DNA from: Imperialibacter roseus
GTDB taxonomy: Bacteria; Bacteroidota; Bacteroidia; Cytophagales; Cyclobacteriaceae
Reading direction: 5' to 3'
Length of the DNA: 64,000 nucleotides
NCBI RefSeq assembly: GCF_032999765.1
Contig: NZ_CP136051.1
Location: forward strand, 1,340,417 to 1,404,416
Part shown: in pieces, positions 52,482 to 60,883 of the stretch
Layout of the letters: each line of letters begins with the position of its first letter
Position numbering within the stretch: the first letter of the stretch is position 1
The notes under the pieces: generated by a model
The model's database searches: none
What the model was told of the DNA's origin: nothing
Seen by the model: only the letters and a program-made list of their open reading frames with translations
Made by a program: the position numbers and the translations under genes

Positions 52482-53996
52482 ATGAAGGTTGAAATAATGG
52501 ATACGACCCTCAGAGATGGGGAGCAGACGTCCGGTGTCTCTTTTACCGACAGTGAAAAGCTGACGATAGCGCAGCTATTGCTGGAGGAACTGAACATCGA
52601 TAGGATTGAGGTGGCGTCGGCTCGTGTATCTGAGGGAGAACTGAAGGGGGCGACGAAAATACTGAACTGGGCAGGCCAGAACGGCTTTCTCGACCGGGTG
52701 GAGGTACTTGGCTTTGTAGATAAAAACATTTCTGTCGACTGGATCAAAAACTCAGGGGGCAAAGTGCTCAACCTGCTGTGCAAAGGCTCCCGCAAACACT
52801 GCGAAGGGCAGCTGAAAAAGACGGTAGACCAGCACTTGACAGACATAGCCGAAACAGTTGACTACGCTCACAAACAGGGGCTCATTATCAATGTGTACCT
52901 CGAAGATTGGTCGAACGGTATGCGCACCTCGCCCGATTATGTAGATACCATGATTGAGGGGCTGCTGAAAATGCCCGTCAAAAGAATCATGCTGCCGGAC
53001 ACTCTTGGTATATTGAACCACAAGGAGTCGTACGACTTCTGCAAGGCCATGACCACGAAATTTCCTCAGGCTCACTTCGACTTTCATGCCCACAACGATT
53101 ATGACCTGAGCACCGCCAATGTGTATGCAGCGCTTGAGGCAGGCATTTACGGCGTGCACACCACCTTGAATGGTTTAGGGGAAAGGGCAGGAAATGTGGC
53201 GTTGTCTAGCGTAATTGGGATTGTGAAGGATCATTTGCACCTCGAAATGCAGGTGGATGAAACCAAGCTTTACAAGGTCTGCAAAATCGTTGAATCATTC
53301 TCTGGCGTTCGGATTCCTGGTAACAAGCCATTGATTGGCGAATTTGTGTTTACCCAAACCAGTGGCATCCACGCCGACGGCGACAGCAAGGACAACCTGT
53401 ACCACAATAGCCTGAGCCCCGATCGCTTCGGAAGAAGTTATTCATATGCGCTTGGCAAAATGTCGGGCAAGGCCAATATCAAGAAGAACCTTGAAGAACT
53501 GGGCATTGAGCTAAGCAAAGAGGATACCAAGAAGATTACGGAAAGAATTATAGAATTAGGGGATAAAAAGGAGACGATTACAAAAGAGGATCTTCCTTTT
53601 ATTATCAACGACGTGCTTCGGAGCGAGAAGATAGAGCAGCATGTTATCATCAAGAACTATTCGTTGTCGGTTGCTCAGGGCTTGAAATCCATGGCTACCC
53701 TTTCTATCCAGATAGGAGGGAAGACCTACGAAAAGACTGCCGCCGGCGACGGACAGTACGACGCCTTCATGAACTCGCTGACGGCCATTTACGACGACTT
53801 CGGGCGTAAGCTGCCTAAGCTGATCGACTATGAGGTGCAGATTCCTCCGGGAGGAGAAACCGATGCGTTGGTGATCACCTCCATCACCTGGGAGAACGGA
53901 AAAAAATTCAAAACCAGGGGACTCGACCCTGACCAGACCGTGGCGGCCATTAAGGCTACCATTAAGATGTTGAACATTATTGAAAATCATAAATAA
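52482..53996 (+). CDS. leuA: 2-isopropylmalate synthase
   Basis: This enzyme condenses acetyl-CoA with 2-oxoisovalerate, the committed leucine step. Its 504 residues include the HMGL-like TIM barrel with [16 protein letters not shown] (catalytic Arg and metal Asp), the metal HxH in [11 protein letters not shown] and [12 protein letters not shown], and a C-terminal LeuA_dimer regulatory domain (about 375-504) that normally gives leucine feedback. The opening and overall form also resemble citramalate synthases, but the leuCD/leuB context favours LeuA. leuB follows after 5 bases. Confidence 0.93.
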   Translation: MKVEIMDTTLRDGEQTSGVSFTDSEKLTIAQLLLEELNIDRIEVASARVSEGELKGATKILNWAGQNGFLDRVEVLGFVDKNISVDWIKNSGGKVLNLLCKGSRKHCEGQLKKTVDQHLTDIAETVDYAHKQGLIINVYLEDWSNGMRTSPDYVDTMIEGLLKMPVKRIMLPDTLGILNHKESYDFCKAMTTKFPQAHFDFHAHNDYDLSTANVYAALEAGIYGVHTTLNGLGERAGNVALSSVIGIVKDHLHLEMQVDETKLYKVCKIVESFSGVRIPGNKPLIGEFVFTQTSGIHADGDSKDNLYHNSLSPDRFGRSYSYALGKMSGKANIKKNLEELGIELSKEDTKKITERIIELGDKKETITKEDLPFIINDVLRSEKIEQHVIIKNYSLSVAQGLKSMATLSIQIGGKTYEKTAAGDGQYDAFMNSLTAIYDDFGRKLPKLIDYEVQIPPGGETDALVITSITWENGKKFKTRGLDPDQTVAAIKATIKMLNIIENHK

Positions 53997-54001
53997 GGAG
54001 C

Positions 54002-55066
54002 ATGCAGTATAAAATAGCCACCCTTCCGGGAGACGGAATAGGCCCGGAGATCGTAGATCAGGCCATCAAAGTATTGAAAGCCATCGGTGAAAAATACGGA
54101 CATAGTTTTGACTTTCAGTTTGCCCTGACCGGTGCAGCTGCCATCGACAAAGTAGGTGAGCCTTACCCTGATGCTACCCACGAAATCTGCATGGCTGCTG
54201 ATGCGGTGCTTTTCGGCGCTATTGGCGACCCTAAGTATGACAACGATCCTAAAGCCAAAGTAAGACCTGAGCAGGGCTTGCTGGGCATGAGAAAGAAGCT
54301 TGGCCTGTATGCCAACATTCGCCCGGTGGCTACCTTCCCCTCGCTCATCGACAAGAGCCCATTGAAGAACGACCGGGTAGAAGGCGCTGACTTTGTGGTG
54401 GTGCGTGAGTTGACAGGCGGTATCTACTTCGGTCAGCCAAGAGGCAGAACTGAAGACCAGAAGACGGCTTTTGATACCTGCGTGTACTCGGTAGATGAAA
54501 TAGAAAGAATATTGAAGCTGGCGTTTGAGTATGCTGGTAAAAGAAATAAGCGACTGACCGTTGTCGACAAAGCCAATGTGCTGGCCAGCTCCCGTTTGTG
54601 GAGGGAAGTATCGCAGCGCATGGAGAAAGACTACCCAGAGATCACTGTCGACTACATGTTTGTCGACAACGCTGCCATGCAGTTGATCCAGTGGCCTAAG
54701 AAATTTGACGTGATGGTGACAGAGAACATGTTCGGGGATATCCTTTCTGATGAAGCCAGTGTGATTACTGGTTCACTTGGTTTGTTGCCGTCAGCGTCTG
54801 TTGGTTTGCATACGTCTGTGTTTGAGCCTATCCACGGTTCTTACCCTCAGGCAGCTGGCAAAAACATCGCTAACCCTGTGGCAACCATCCTTTCGGCGGC
54901 TATGTTGCTCGAATCCTTCAATCTACTGGATGAAGCCAGGAAGATAAAAGACGCCGTGAACGCTTCGCTGGATGCGAATTTCGTGACTGAAGACATCAGC
55001 AAGGAAGCTTCCAAGTCGACCTCTGAAGTTGGTGACTGGGTAGCTGATTGGGTGAAGAAGAATTGA
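54002..55066 (+). CDS. leuB: 3-isopropylmalate dehydrogenase
   Basis: This NAD-dependent oxidative decarboxylase produces 2-oxoisocaproate. Its 354 residues show [14 protein letters not shown], the substrate loop [31 protein letters not shown], and the metal-binding region [20 protein letters not shown]. The length is standard. It is the last gene of the leucine operon; a strong terminator follows 35 bases later. Confidence 0.97.
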   Translation: MQYKIATLPGDGIGPEIVDQAIKVLKAIGEKYGHSFDFQFALTGAAAIDKVGEPYPDATHEICMAADAVLFGAIGDPKYDNDPKAKVRPEQGLLGMRKKLGLYANIRPVATFPSLIDKSPLKNDRVEGADFVVVRELTGGIYFGQPRGRTEDQKTAFDTCVYSVDEIERILKLAFEYAGKRNKRLTVVDKANVLASSRLWREVSQRMEKDYPEITVDYMFVDNAAMQLIQWPKKFDVMVTENMFGDILSDEASVITGSLGLLPSASVGLHTSVFEPIHGSYPQAAGKNIANPVATILSAAMLLESFNLLDEARKIKDAVNASLDANFVTEDISKEASKSTSEVGDWVADWVKKN

Positions 55067-55100
55067 TATTTCCTCACAAATTCTTGTAAACGGAATCATC

Positions 55101-55144
55101 AAGGCGCAAAGCGATAAATGTTCTCTTTGCGCCTTTTTGTTTTA
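55101..55144 (+). terminator. Rho-independent terminator of leuCDAB
   Basis: AAGGCGCAAAG (55101-55111) pairs exactly with CTTTGCGCCTT (55125-55135), followed by TTTGTTTTAG. Confidence 0.9.
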
Positions 55145-55215
55145 GTGAAATCTTTGAAGAATGTCCTAATTCACATGTCAGAAAGGGGGGGCAAAGCTCG
55201 ATAGACTAAACGCTA

Positions 55216-55453
55216 TCAAAGTTTACCCAACAACGCAATAAATTCTTCTGGCGTAAGGTCAATTTGCCTCAATATTGCTCTAGTTAAAGACCGGCTGATG
55301 TCTGTCTGTACTCTTGTGGCGTGGGAGTGTTGTATATCTTCCATCCGGGTGCCGGTAAAAAACATGTCTTCCTTTTTGTCTTTTTATCTCAAAGCCGAGC
55401 GACAAAAGCAGTAGTTCAAATGTCGTTGAATTGATAATAGGAAGCTTGCTCAC
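55216..55453 (-). pseudogene. hicA: hicA toxin gene inactivated by a 4-base duplication
   Basis: From GTG 55453, which overlaps the hicB stop as GTGA, the frame reads SKLPIINSTTFELLLLSLGF, then KRQKGRHVFYRHPDGRYTTL and PRHKSTD, a textbook HicA-type double-stranded-RNA-binding fold with its catalytic His in GRHV. At the tandem ACAGACAGAC the frame slips and stops at 55280. Removing one 4-base AGAC unit restores ISRSLTRAILRQIDLTPEEF and a stop at 55216, the complete HicA C-terminus. The gene is therefore broken, or switched off if the repeat is variable. A sequencing error is the main alternative. Confidence 0.82.
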
Positions 55454-55680
55454 ACCGACACCGATATTTGCTGGAAGCCTATAAATTCAGATAAATTGCC
55501 TAATTCTTCCGGGCTTAACTCTTCCAGGCAAAGTTCCACCACCTCCTTTAAGTTGGTTTGTAGTTCGTCCAATGTAGCTGCTTGTGTATGCGCCCCTGGC
55601 AGGTTAGGTACGATACCGACGTAAAGCCCCGTTTCTTTGTCTTTCTCTATTTGCGCAGTGAACTGATAGCTTGTTTTCAT
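55450..55680 (-). CDS. hicB: HicB family antitoxin
   Basis: From ATG 55680 it has 76 residues starting MKTSYQFTAQIEKDKETGLY, with VGIVPNLPGAHTQAATLDEL typical of the HicB partial RNase H-like fold. An upstream ATG at 55758 would prepend a hydrophobic AT-rich run and is unlikely. It is a short HicB without an obvious C-terminal DNA-binding domain. It precedes hicA with a 4-base GTGA overlap. It remains intact although the toxin frame is broken. Confidence 0.88.
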   Translation of the reverse strand: MKTSYQFTAQIEKDKETGLYVGIVPNLPGAHTQAATLDELQTNLKEVVELCLEELSPEELGNLSEFIGFQQISVSV

Positions 55681-55882
55681 AAACTGACAACTTGTGATTA
55701 TAAAGATAATGATAACAATTTTAGTTTCTGAGTAGGAAACTAGCAGAATGATCATCATTTGAGCCGCTTCTCCATTGTGATGCCCTGGTAATCGTCCACA
55801 ACCACTCAGAAAGGAACACGAAACCGAGTTCTCGGTACTTTGCTATTTTCTTACCACCGGTTTAAATCAAAACAGGGACGAG

Positions 55883-57130
55883 TCACACACCGAAAGCACC
55901 CCGCATGAGGATTTGCTCATTTCTGGAAATGCCGACCTCTGTGGCAATTGTTTTCCAGTTGCTGACCGACGATTTCACTTCATCAATAATAATGTTCATT
56001 TCTTTCTCAGATAGTCTGAAATAAACACCAACAGATCTAGCCAGGTCTAAATCCAGGACGTTGCTATGCATATCAATGTTGAGGGCCAGGCCATTTTTTT
56101 CAACAGAAGGATTTAGGTCAAAAGCTGGTGACAGGCGCCACCCGTCATTGGTCAATATAAAACCATGATTTCTTAAGTGGTCATCTGTATTTGAAATTAA
56201 AATATTGAAGACAAGTCGCCGCCAAAGCTGAGCCAGATCCTCTGTTACGTGAGTGCCGGAAAACTGGATGAACTCAACTATGTCTAAATAAGAAGGTGTT
56301 TCATCCCTGTTCAGTTCCTCATTTTTCCCTGTCATCGTCATGGCGGAAGCAAAATGAATACGATCTTGTTTTTGGCGGTCAAAGCGTTTGGTGAAAAAAG
56401 TATGATAATTTCCAGCCACCTTTTCCATTTTTGACAATGCCATATCAATGCCTGCATCAACTGCCAGGCGGTAAGTGAGGTATTCCCAGGCACCTTTGTC
56501 GATGGTGTCATTTTTGGAAGGGAATTTTGCAATCCACGGATGGCCAGTCTCGTCTAAAATATTCGCTTTGGGTCGGGCACCGCCCAACGAAGAGCCAGGA
56601 ACTATCAACATGGCCAGCCATTTCCTGATTTCAGCAGTATCATGATCAGCTTCGATTATTGAAGCTCCGTATTGCAATTCTCTTACTGTTGCCCATGGGG
56701 GTGTTGGCGATGAAGGATCGTCGTCCAGAAAGTTGCCATCGGGATCTTTTTTGAACCGCAACGCTCCCATACGACTAAGGTCATGCACACCTAATAAAAA
56801 ATCTACCTCGTAAAGAGTAGGTGCTGCTTTTGCCAGGTCTTGTGCGTTTAATGCTGCTCTGCGTCTCATCAATGTCTTGCCCCAGGTATCTGGCATTGAA
56901 TCGAGGAAAACACCAAAGTTTTCTTTGTCTTTGGGGTATTGTGGCCCTTTGTACCACATGATGTCCGGATCGAGGAGAAGTCGTTCCTGAGAGGCAATCC
57001 AGTGTTCATCGTAGGCGAAAGTAAATGCTTTTCTCCCCTTGGTTTGCAAGGCAGATAATATACCTATGCATCTCGGTTCTTCCATACCCAACCAGTGTGC
57101 ATATACCCATATATCTGTTTTGTCAGCCAT
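55883..57130 (-). CDS. hipA: HipA family toxin (serine/threonine kinase)
   Basis: This 415-residue HipA-like kinase shows couple_hipA N-terminal segment DNFGVFLDSMPDTWG-like (ENFGVFLDSMPDTWGKTLMR), the activation/phosphate loop SSLGGARPKANIL, WIAKFPS (ATP-binding Lys), FNILISNTDDHLRNHGF (catalytic Asp and metal Asn) and LSPAFDLNPS (metal Asp). All key residues are present. In E. coli HipA phosphorylates glutamyl-tRNA synthetase to cause persistence; the target here is unknown. Its start overlaps the end of hipB by 8 bases. Confidence 0.93.
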   Translation of the reverse strand: MADKTDIWVYAHWLGMEEPRCIGILSALQTKGRKAFTFAYDEHWIASQERLLLDPDIMWYKGPQYPKDKENFGVFLDSMPDTWGKTLMRRRAALNAQDLAKAAPTLYEVDFLLGVHDLSRMGALRFKKDPDGNFLDDDPSSPTPPWATVRELQYGASIIEADHDTAEIRKWLAMLIVPGSSLGGARPKANILDETGHPWIAKFPSKNDTIDKGAWEYLTYRLAVDAGIDMALSKMEKVAGNYHTFFTKRFDRQKQDRIHFASAMTMTGKNEELNRDETPSYLDIVEFIQFSGTHVTEDLAQLWRRLVFNILISNTDDHLRNHGFILTNDGWRLSPAFDLNPSVEKNGLALNIDMHSNVLDLDLARSVGVYFRLSEKEMNIIIDEVKSSVSNWKTIATEVGISRNEQILMRGAFGV

Positions 57131-57428
57131 TTCTCTTTTTGCTTATCAGTTCCAGATCCTGAAGCTTTCTGCCAAACTCATCATCTGCTGCAAGTTGTAA
57201 GAAATCATCCTGTAGGCCCAATACCCGTAGTACGTTAAAATAAGCTCCGAGAGAAACACTTGGGTTACCTTTTTCAATATGATACAAGGTAGTGCGGTCG
57301 ATACCAGCACGTTCAGATACTTGCAACGTCGTAAGTTTCCGGCGTTTGCGGGCAAGTTTGATGTTTTCCCCAACTTGCTCTAATATCTTCTGGAATTTGG
57401 GAAGGAGTACTTGTTTTTTTGACTGCAC
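57123..57428 (-). CDS. hipB: HipB family helix-turn-helix antitoxin
   Basis: This XRE-type DNA-binding protein has LARKRRKLTTLQVSERAGID and RTTLYHIEKGNPSVSLGAYF as the helix-turn-helix. The frame extends to an ATG at 57488, but that codon lies inside the TTGTTTA/TAAACAA operator region. A GTG at 57428 giving 101 residues is the more likely start. It should bind HipA and the upstream palindrome. A TTG or later start cannot be ruled out. Confidence 0.87.
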   Translation of the reverse strand: MQSKKQVLLPKFQKILEQVGENIKLARKRRKLTTLQVSERAGIDRTTLYHIEKGNPSVSLGAYFNVLRVLGLQDDFLQLAADDEFGRKLQDLELISKKRNG

Positions 57429-57440
57429 TGGGAAAAAATG

Positions 57441-57485
57441 TTGTTTATTATAAACAAAAATAATGGTAATGTTGATAATAAACAA
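57441..57485 (-). promoter_or_regulatory. Probable HipB operator pair
   Basis: TTGTTTA-TTA-TAAACAA (57441-57457) is a perfect 7-bp inverted repeat. A second, degenerate copy is TTGATAATAAACAA (57472-57485). Both lie just upstream of hipB. Confidence 0.6.
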
Positions 57486-57542
57486 CAAATATAAGAATGA
57501 GAAGAATTCTCAATGGGTCGCTTCAGGGTTTGTTATCCATAG

Positions 57543-57941
57543 CTACGATTTATACCTTCGTTCGTTCTTCGATTCGTTCCTTCTCCATACCCACTCCGAA
57601 ACCATCACAAAACTCCAAACACCCAGCACGTCGCTGAGCATATCAGCCAGTTCAAAGGTCCTATTGGCAAAAGCCAGCTGAGTAAATTCCTCGGCAATAG
57701 CAAAGCAAAGTACCAGCACGCCGGCCATATTGATGTCTAGCAATCGCCATTTTAGACGGCGGAACCTGAGTGCTACGTTAATCAGGCCTGCAAGAAACCC
57801 AAAGAGCATAAAGTGCCCCACTTTGTCGCCAAGGGGAACACCTTCAATAATCTTCATTAAACCAAGCTTATGATTTGTATCTGCCATTACAATTATGAAG
57901 CAGATGAAAGCGAAAAAGAGGAGGGACGGAATGTATCTCAT
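57543..57941 (-). CDS. VanZ-like membrane protein
   Basis: This 132-residue protein has four hydrophobic segments (IPSLLFFAFICFIIVMA; HFMLFGFLAGLINVAL; MAGVLVLCFAIAEEFTQLAF; MLSDVLGVWSFVMVSEWVW). The VanZ-family core DKVGHFMLFGFLAG and AEEFTQ...RTFELADMLSDVLG is clear. VanZ-like proteins are widespread inner-membrane proteins of unclear function; only one is linked to teicoplanin resistance, which should not be assumed here. It stands alone. Confidence 0.88.
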   Translation of the reverse strand: MRYIPSLLFFAFICFIIVMADTNHKLGLMKIIEGVPLGDKVGHFMLFGFLAGLINVALRFRRLKWRLLDINMAGVLVLCFAIAEEFTQLAFANRTFELADMLSDVLGVWSFVMVSEWVWRRNESKNERRYKS

Positions 57942-57994
57942 GATATGAAGTTTAATGTTTTGTTTTACTGTGGGAGGTGTTTCAGTATTTGGAA

Positions 57995-58050
57995 GCCTTG
58001 CTAAAGTGATGTCACACTGAGCCTGTCGTAGTGCATCACTTTATCAAGGC
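57995..58050. repeat. REP-like imperfect palindrome
   Basis: GCCTTGCTAAAGTGATG (57995-58011) and CATCACTTTATCAAGGC (58034-58050) pair at 15 of 17 positions. The centre CACTGAGCCTGTCGTAGTG resembles a dispersed repeat word common in Bacteroidota. It lies between creD and vanZ-like gene and could act as a terminator. Confidence 0.55.
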
Positions 58051-58075
58051 ATGAAAAATCTTTTCGATTAGAAGT

Positions 58076-59416
58076 TTACTCAGTAGCGATATTCAGTTTA
58101 TACCAGTTAATATTCCGTGTGAAGTACATAGTGATGGCCAGAATAATGGTGAGTCCTATGCTACCCATCAGCAGGGCATAGTCGGCCAGTTGAAGCGTGA
58201 CAAACAGAAAACCATAGATACCAATAAGCGTAGCTACCAGCAGCATGGAGAGCTTTGGCATTTTAAATACACTCATCGAATACAACGAAATCATTCCGAC
58301 AATTGCACAGGTGGACACGGCATAGGCAAGGTTGAAATTGGTGTGTTCTGAAATCGAAATAAGTAGGATATAGAACAGGGAAAGAGCCAATCCCACAAGT
58401 GTATATTGAAAAGGGTGGATTTTTCGGCCGTTGAGTATCTCTACCAGAAAGAAGATGAGGAACGTAAGCACAATTGTCATGATGGCATATTTGGCCGACC
58501 GCATCGATTTCTGATAGTCATCCAGGGGCAAGATGAGATCCACACCAAAGGCCGAATTTTGCAGCTTCTCGGCTTCTCCCGAGCCGATCCACGATTGCGG
58601 GAAGTTGCGGTTAAGTTGGAGCACTTTCCAGTTGGCAGAGAAGCCGGCTTCGGTCACTTGCCGGTCGTCAGGGATGAAATTGCCGTTAAAGCTCGGGCTG
58701 GGCCATGCTGACGTCAGCTTGATGTTGGTGTTACTGCCAAGAGGAGTGAACGACAGGTTCTGGCTTCCCTGAAGCTTTAGATCAAAACCAAAAGCGAGAT
58801 CCTTTCCAAAGGCATCGGTCAGGTCAGGTACTGCGACGGTAAAGCCAGCATAGGCGATGTCTGAAATACGGGAGCCGGGCTCAACTTTCAGGTCACGGTT
58901 ATTCCATTTAACGATCACATCGTCTTCAATACCTCTCAGGTCTGATATGCCGATGGTAAGAAACGCCTGCCCCCACCTAATGGTCTTCAGGTTGTTTTCG
59001 TCAGGCATTTTGTCGAGCACAAAGCTGCCATTCACAGCCAGCGCAGACCTGTAAACGACAATTTCGTAAATACCCCGCCTGAGCTTCTCCGGATCAACCG
59101 TTCCGTTGATGTCGAGCGACTTGGGCAGGACATGCCAATACTTTACCGATTCCACTATCTTGTCGTCCTTCAGGTATTCGTACACAAGTGGTATGGTGAG
59201 GATAGGGCCATTCACCAGCTGACTATCGGCCCATTTGCCGCTGACTTCTGATACAGCTGCATTATTGAGAAACTCCCGTTCGCTGATGATCGAGGTGATC
59301 ATTGATGTGGGAATTAAGAGCAGCAGCACCAAAATGGTAATGGTAGCAAGCTTTAGCATCACTGAATTCTTAATCCAGTTGTTTACTTTTTCTAGCGGAG
59401 TGGTTTCATTTTCCAT
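58076..59416 (-). CDS. creD: Cell envelope integrity protein CreD
   Basis: This 446-residue inner-membrane protein has an N-terminal anchor (MLKLATITILVLLLLIPTSM), a large periplasmic domain (about 45-330) and a C-terminal bundle of about five membrane spans. Family-typical stretches include IISEREFLNNAAVSEVSGKW and the FTPLGSNTNIKLTSAWPSPS region. In E. coli creD is induced by CreBC and affects colicin tolerance; no CreBC genes are here. Instead an ACTTTG-N5-CAAAGT palindrome precedes the start, the same as in front of the membrane-protein/regulator pair, implying control by that winged-helix regulator. Confidence 0.93.
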   Translation of the reverse strand: MENETTPLEKVNNWIKNSVMLKLATITILVLLLLIPTSMITSIISEREFLNNAAVSEVSGKWADSQLVNGPILTIPLVYEYLKDDKIVESVKYWHVLPKSLDINGTVDPEKLRRGIYEIVVYRSALAVNGSFVLDKMPDENNLKTIRWGQAFLTIGISDLRGIEDDVIVKWNNRDLKVEPGSRISDIAYAGFTVAVPDLTDAFGKDLAFGFDLKLQGSQNLSFTPLGSNTNIKLTSAWPSPSFNGNFIPDDRQVTEAGFSANWKVLQLNRNFPQSWIGSGEAEKLQNSAFGVDLILPLDDYQKSMRSAKYAIMTIVLTFLIFFLVEILNGRKIHPFQYTLVGLALSLFYILLISISEHTNFNLAYAVSTCAIVGMISLYSMSVFKMPKLSMLLVATLIGIYGFLFVTLQLADYALLMGSIGLTIILAITMYFTRNINWYKLNIATE

Positions 59417-59434
59417 GTTAAGTAATTTAAAAGT

Positions 59435-59451
59435 ACTTTGTTTTTCAAAGT
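59435..59451. promoter_or_regulatory. Operator-like palindrome upstream of creD
   Basis: ACTTTG-TTTTT-CAAAGT, perfect 6-bp arms. The same arms, with the same flanking AAAAGT, occur at 60382-60398 upstream of the membrane-protein gene. Confidence 0.7.
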
Positions 59452-59467
59452 GATTAGATAAATTTTT

Positions 59468-59758
59468 TTACTTCAAAAGCTGTTCAATGGCCTTGATATG
59501 TTTAACAAAAGCTTCTTTTCCTTCCGACGTGGCCATGTATTTGGTGTTGGGTTTTCGTTCAATAAACTCCTTTTGGACAGAAATGTAAGTGCTTGTTTCC
59601 AGTGACTTCAGGTGAGTCGCCAGATTGCCATCTGTAACATCGAGGAGGCCTTTGAGTGAGTTGAAATCAATAGCATCGTTGACCATCAGGGCAGACATAA
59701 TGCCCAGACGGATTTTGTTTTCAAACGCCTTGTTCAAATCTTTCAGCAGTTCTTTCAC
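59468..59758 (-). CDS. Winged-helix transcriptional regulator
   Basis: This is a 96-residue regulator beginning at GTG 59758, which overlaps the preceding stop as GTGA. The longer frame back to 59824 only reads through the other gene. A winged-helix core is seen in NKIRLGIMSALMVNDAIDFN, SLKGLLDVTDGNLATHLKSL (recognition helix) and the wing KEFIERKPNTKYMATSEGKE. It resembles the HTH_34/MarR-like DNA-binding proteins paired with CreD in Bacteroidota. It is probably the factor that binds the two ACTTTG-N5-CAAAGT sites. Confidence 0.87.
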   Translation of the reverse strand: MKELLKDLNKAFENKIRLGIMSALMVNDAIDFNSLKGLLDVTDGNLATHLKSLETSTYISVQKEFIERKPNTKYMATSEGKEAFVKHIKAIEQLLK

Positions 59759-60372
59759 GACCCGTACTTTACATGCATCACAATGCCATAGATAATGTGC
59801 AGCAAGCCGAAACCTACCGCCCAAAAGAGCAGGCCATACCCAATAAACTGACAGGCCAGTAACCCCAGTGCCACCTGCATCAGGCCCAGGCTGCGAACTT
59901 CCGAAAGTGTGTATTTACTGGCGTTGACGAGTGCGAGCCCATAGAAGAGTAACGTGAGTGGCGCAAGCAGGCCGATCAGGCCTTTAAACAGAAGGATAAC
60001 GCAGAGCATACCGCCAGCTGCCAATGGGATGAAGAGATTGATGAGCAATCGCCTGGCCTGACTGTCCCATAGCTTCTGGTTGTTTTTTGAGGCTTTGCGC
60101 TGTGTGAAAAACAAGCCGGCACCCACGGCCGACAGCAGGAGTGCCACAGCGATGATCAACAACTGAGAGATGTTCTCGTTGCTCAGCAGTGCCTGCCGGT
60201 AACCAAGATAGTCCTGGCCACTGTAAACCATTTCGTAGGCGACGTATGCCCCGATGAGTCCCAGGCAGCCAGCTACAATACCCGAAATGCCGCTTAGTGA
60301 GATAAACCTGGAAGAGCGATCCATGATCGACTTAATTTCCTGCAGGTCGTCTAAGTATTTTTGTTTCTCCAT
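59755..60372 (-). CDS. Conserved membrane protein, coupled to the regulator
   Basis: This 205-residue protein has an N-terminal helical cytoplasmic segment (MEKQKYLDDLQEIKSIMDRS) and about six membrane spans, including LSGISGIVAGCLGLIGAYVA and QLLIIAVALLLSAVGAGLFF. No catalytic motif is seen. Its stop overlaps the start of the winged-helix regulator by GTGA. It could be the membrane sensor for that regulator. The order membrane protein, regulator, creD recurs in Bacteroidota. Confidence 0.8.
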   Translation of the reverse strand: MEKQKYLDDLQEIKSIMDRSSRFISLSGISGIVAGCLGLIGAYVAYEMVYSGQDYLGYRQALLSNENISQLLIIAVALLLSAVGAGLFFTQRKASKNNQKLWDSQARRLLINLFIPLAAGGMLCVILLFKGLIGLLAPLTLLFYGLALVNASKYTLSEVRSLGLMQVALGLLACQFIGYGLLFWAVGFGLLHIIYGIVMHVKYGS

Positions 60373-60381
60373 TTAAAAAGT

Positions 60382-60398
60382 ACTTTGTAATTCAAAGT
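60382..60398. promoter_or_regulatory. Operator-like palindrome upstream of membrane protein/regulator
   Basis: ACTTTG-TAATT-CAAAGT, starting 10 bases before the ATG at 60372. It is the twin of the site at 59435-59451, so the regulator likely controls its own unit as well as creD. Confidence 0.7.
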
Positions 60399-60446
60399 AA
60401 GTGTTAATACGGGCAATTTGCAAATGTGTTTTTCAGTTCGGGTAAA

Positions 60447-60719
60447 TTATTTTTCCAGCCAGGCTTCTAATCGGGCGGCGACATGAGGCCAGTCGGCTAA
60501 TTTTTCTGGATTTCTTGGTGAGCCTACATAATACTCCACGGTATCTGAAAATTGTCCATTCTCAAGCGTCGTCACTTTCTTCCTGTGAAAGCTAAACACT
60601 TCGCCTTTGTGTTTCAGATGCACCCAACCTGTCTTTTTGGTAAGCAGGATCTCATTTTCAAGCCCTGCTGCTTTAAGCAGGTTCATGATGTCTTTATGCT
60701 CGGTTGGGAGGAGGCGCAT
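60447..60719 (-). CDS. Small conserved protein of unknown function
   Basis: This 90-residue cytoplasmic protein starts MRLLPTEHKDIMNLLKAAGL and shows a beta-rich middle (KTGWVHLKHKGEVFSFHRKK) and a C-terminal DWPHVAARLEAWL helix. No signal peptide or known motif is recognised. It has plausible coding character, consistent with the neighbouring core genes, and an isolated position about 75 bases upstream of the membrane-protein unit on the same strand. Confidence 0.65.
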   Translation of the reverse strand: MRLLPTEHKDIMNLLKAAGLENEILLTKKTGWVHLKHKGEVFSFHRKKVTTLENGQFSDTVEYYVGSPRNPEKLADWPHVAARLEAWLEK

Positions 60720-60883
60720 AGGTGAAAGTTAGATATATTTTTGTCACGCAAAGCGAAGGAGACCCCAAAACATCACTCTTCTCTTTGCGACTTAGCGCCT
60801 TTGCGAGCTTTATCTCCACTCTTAACATATCCTTAACCTCACTTCTGCTTAACAATTGAATAACAAATCGCTATTTTCGGACG

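Noticed and set aside
57543-57941. VanZ-like gene as a glycopeptide resistance determinant
   Set aside because: VanZ-like proteins are widespread in genomes without resistance, no van genes are present, and Gram-negative cells exclude glycopeptides.
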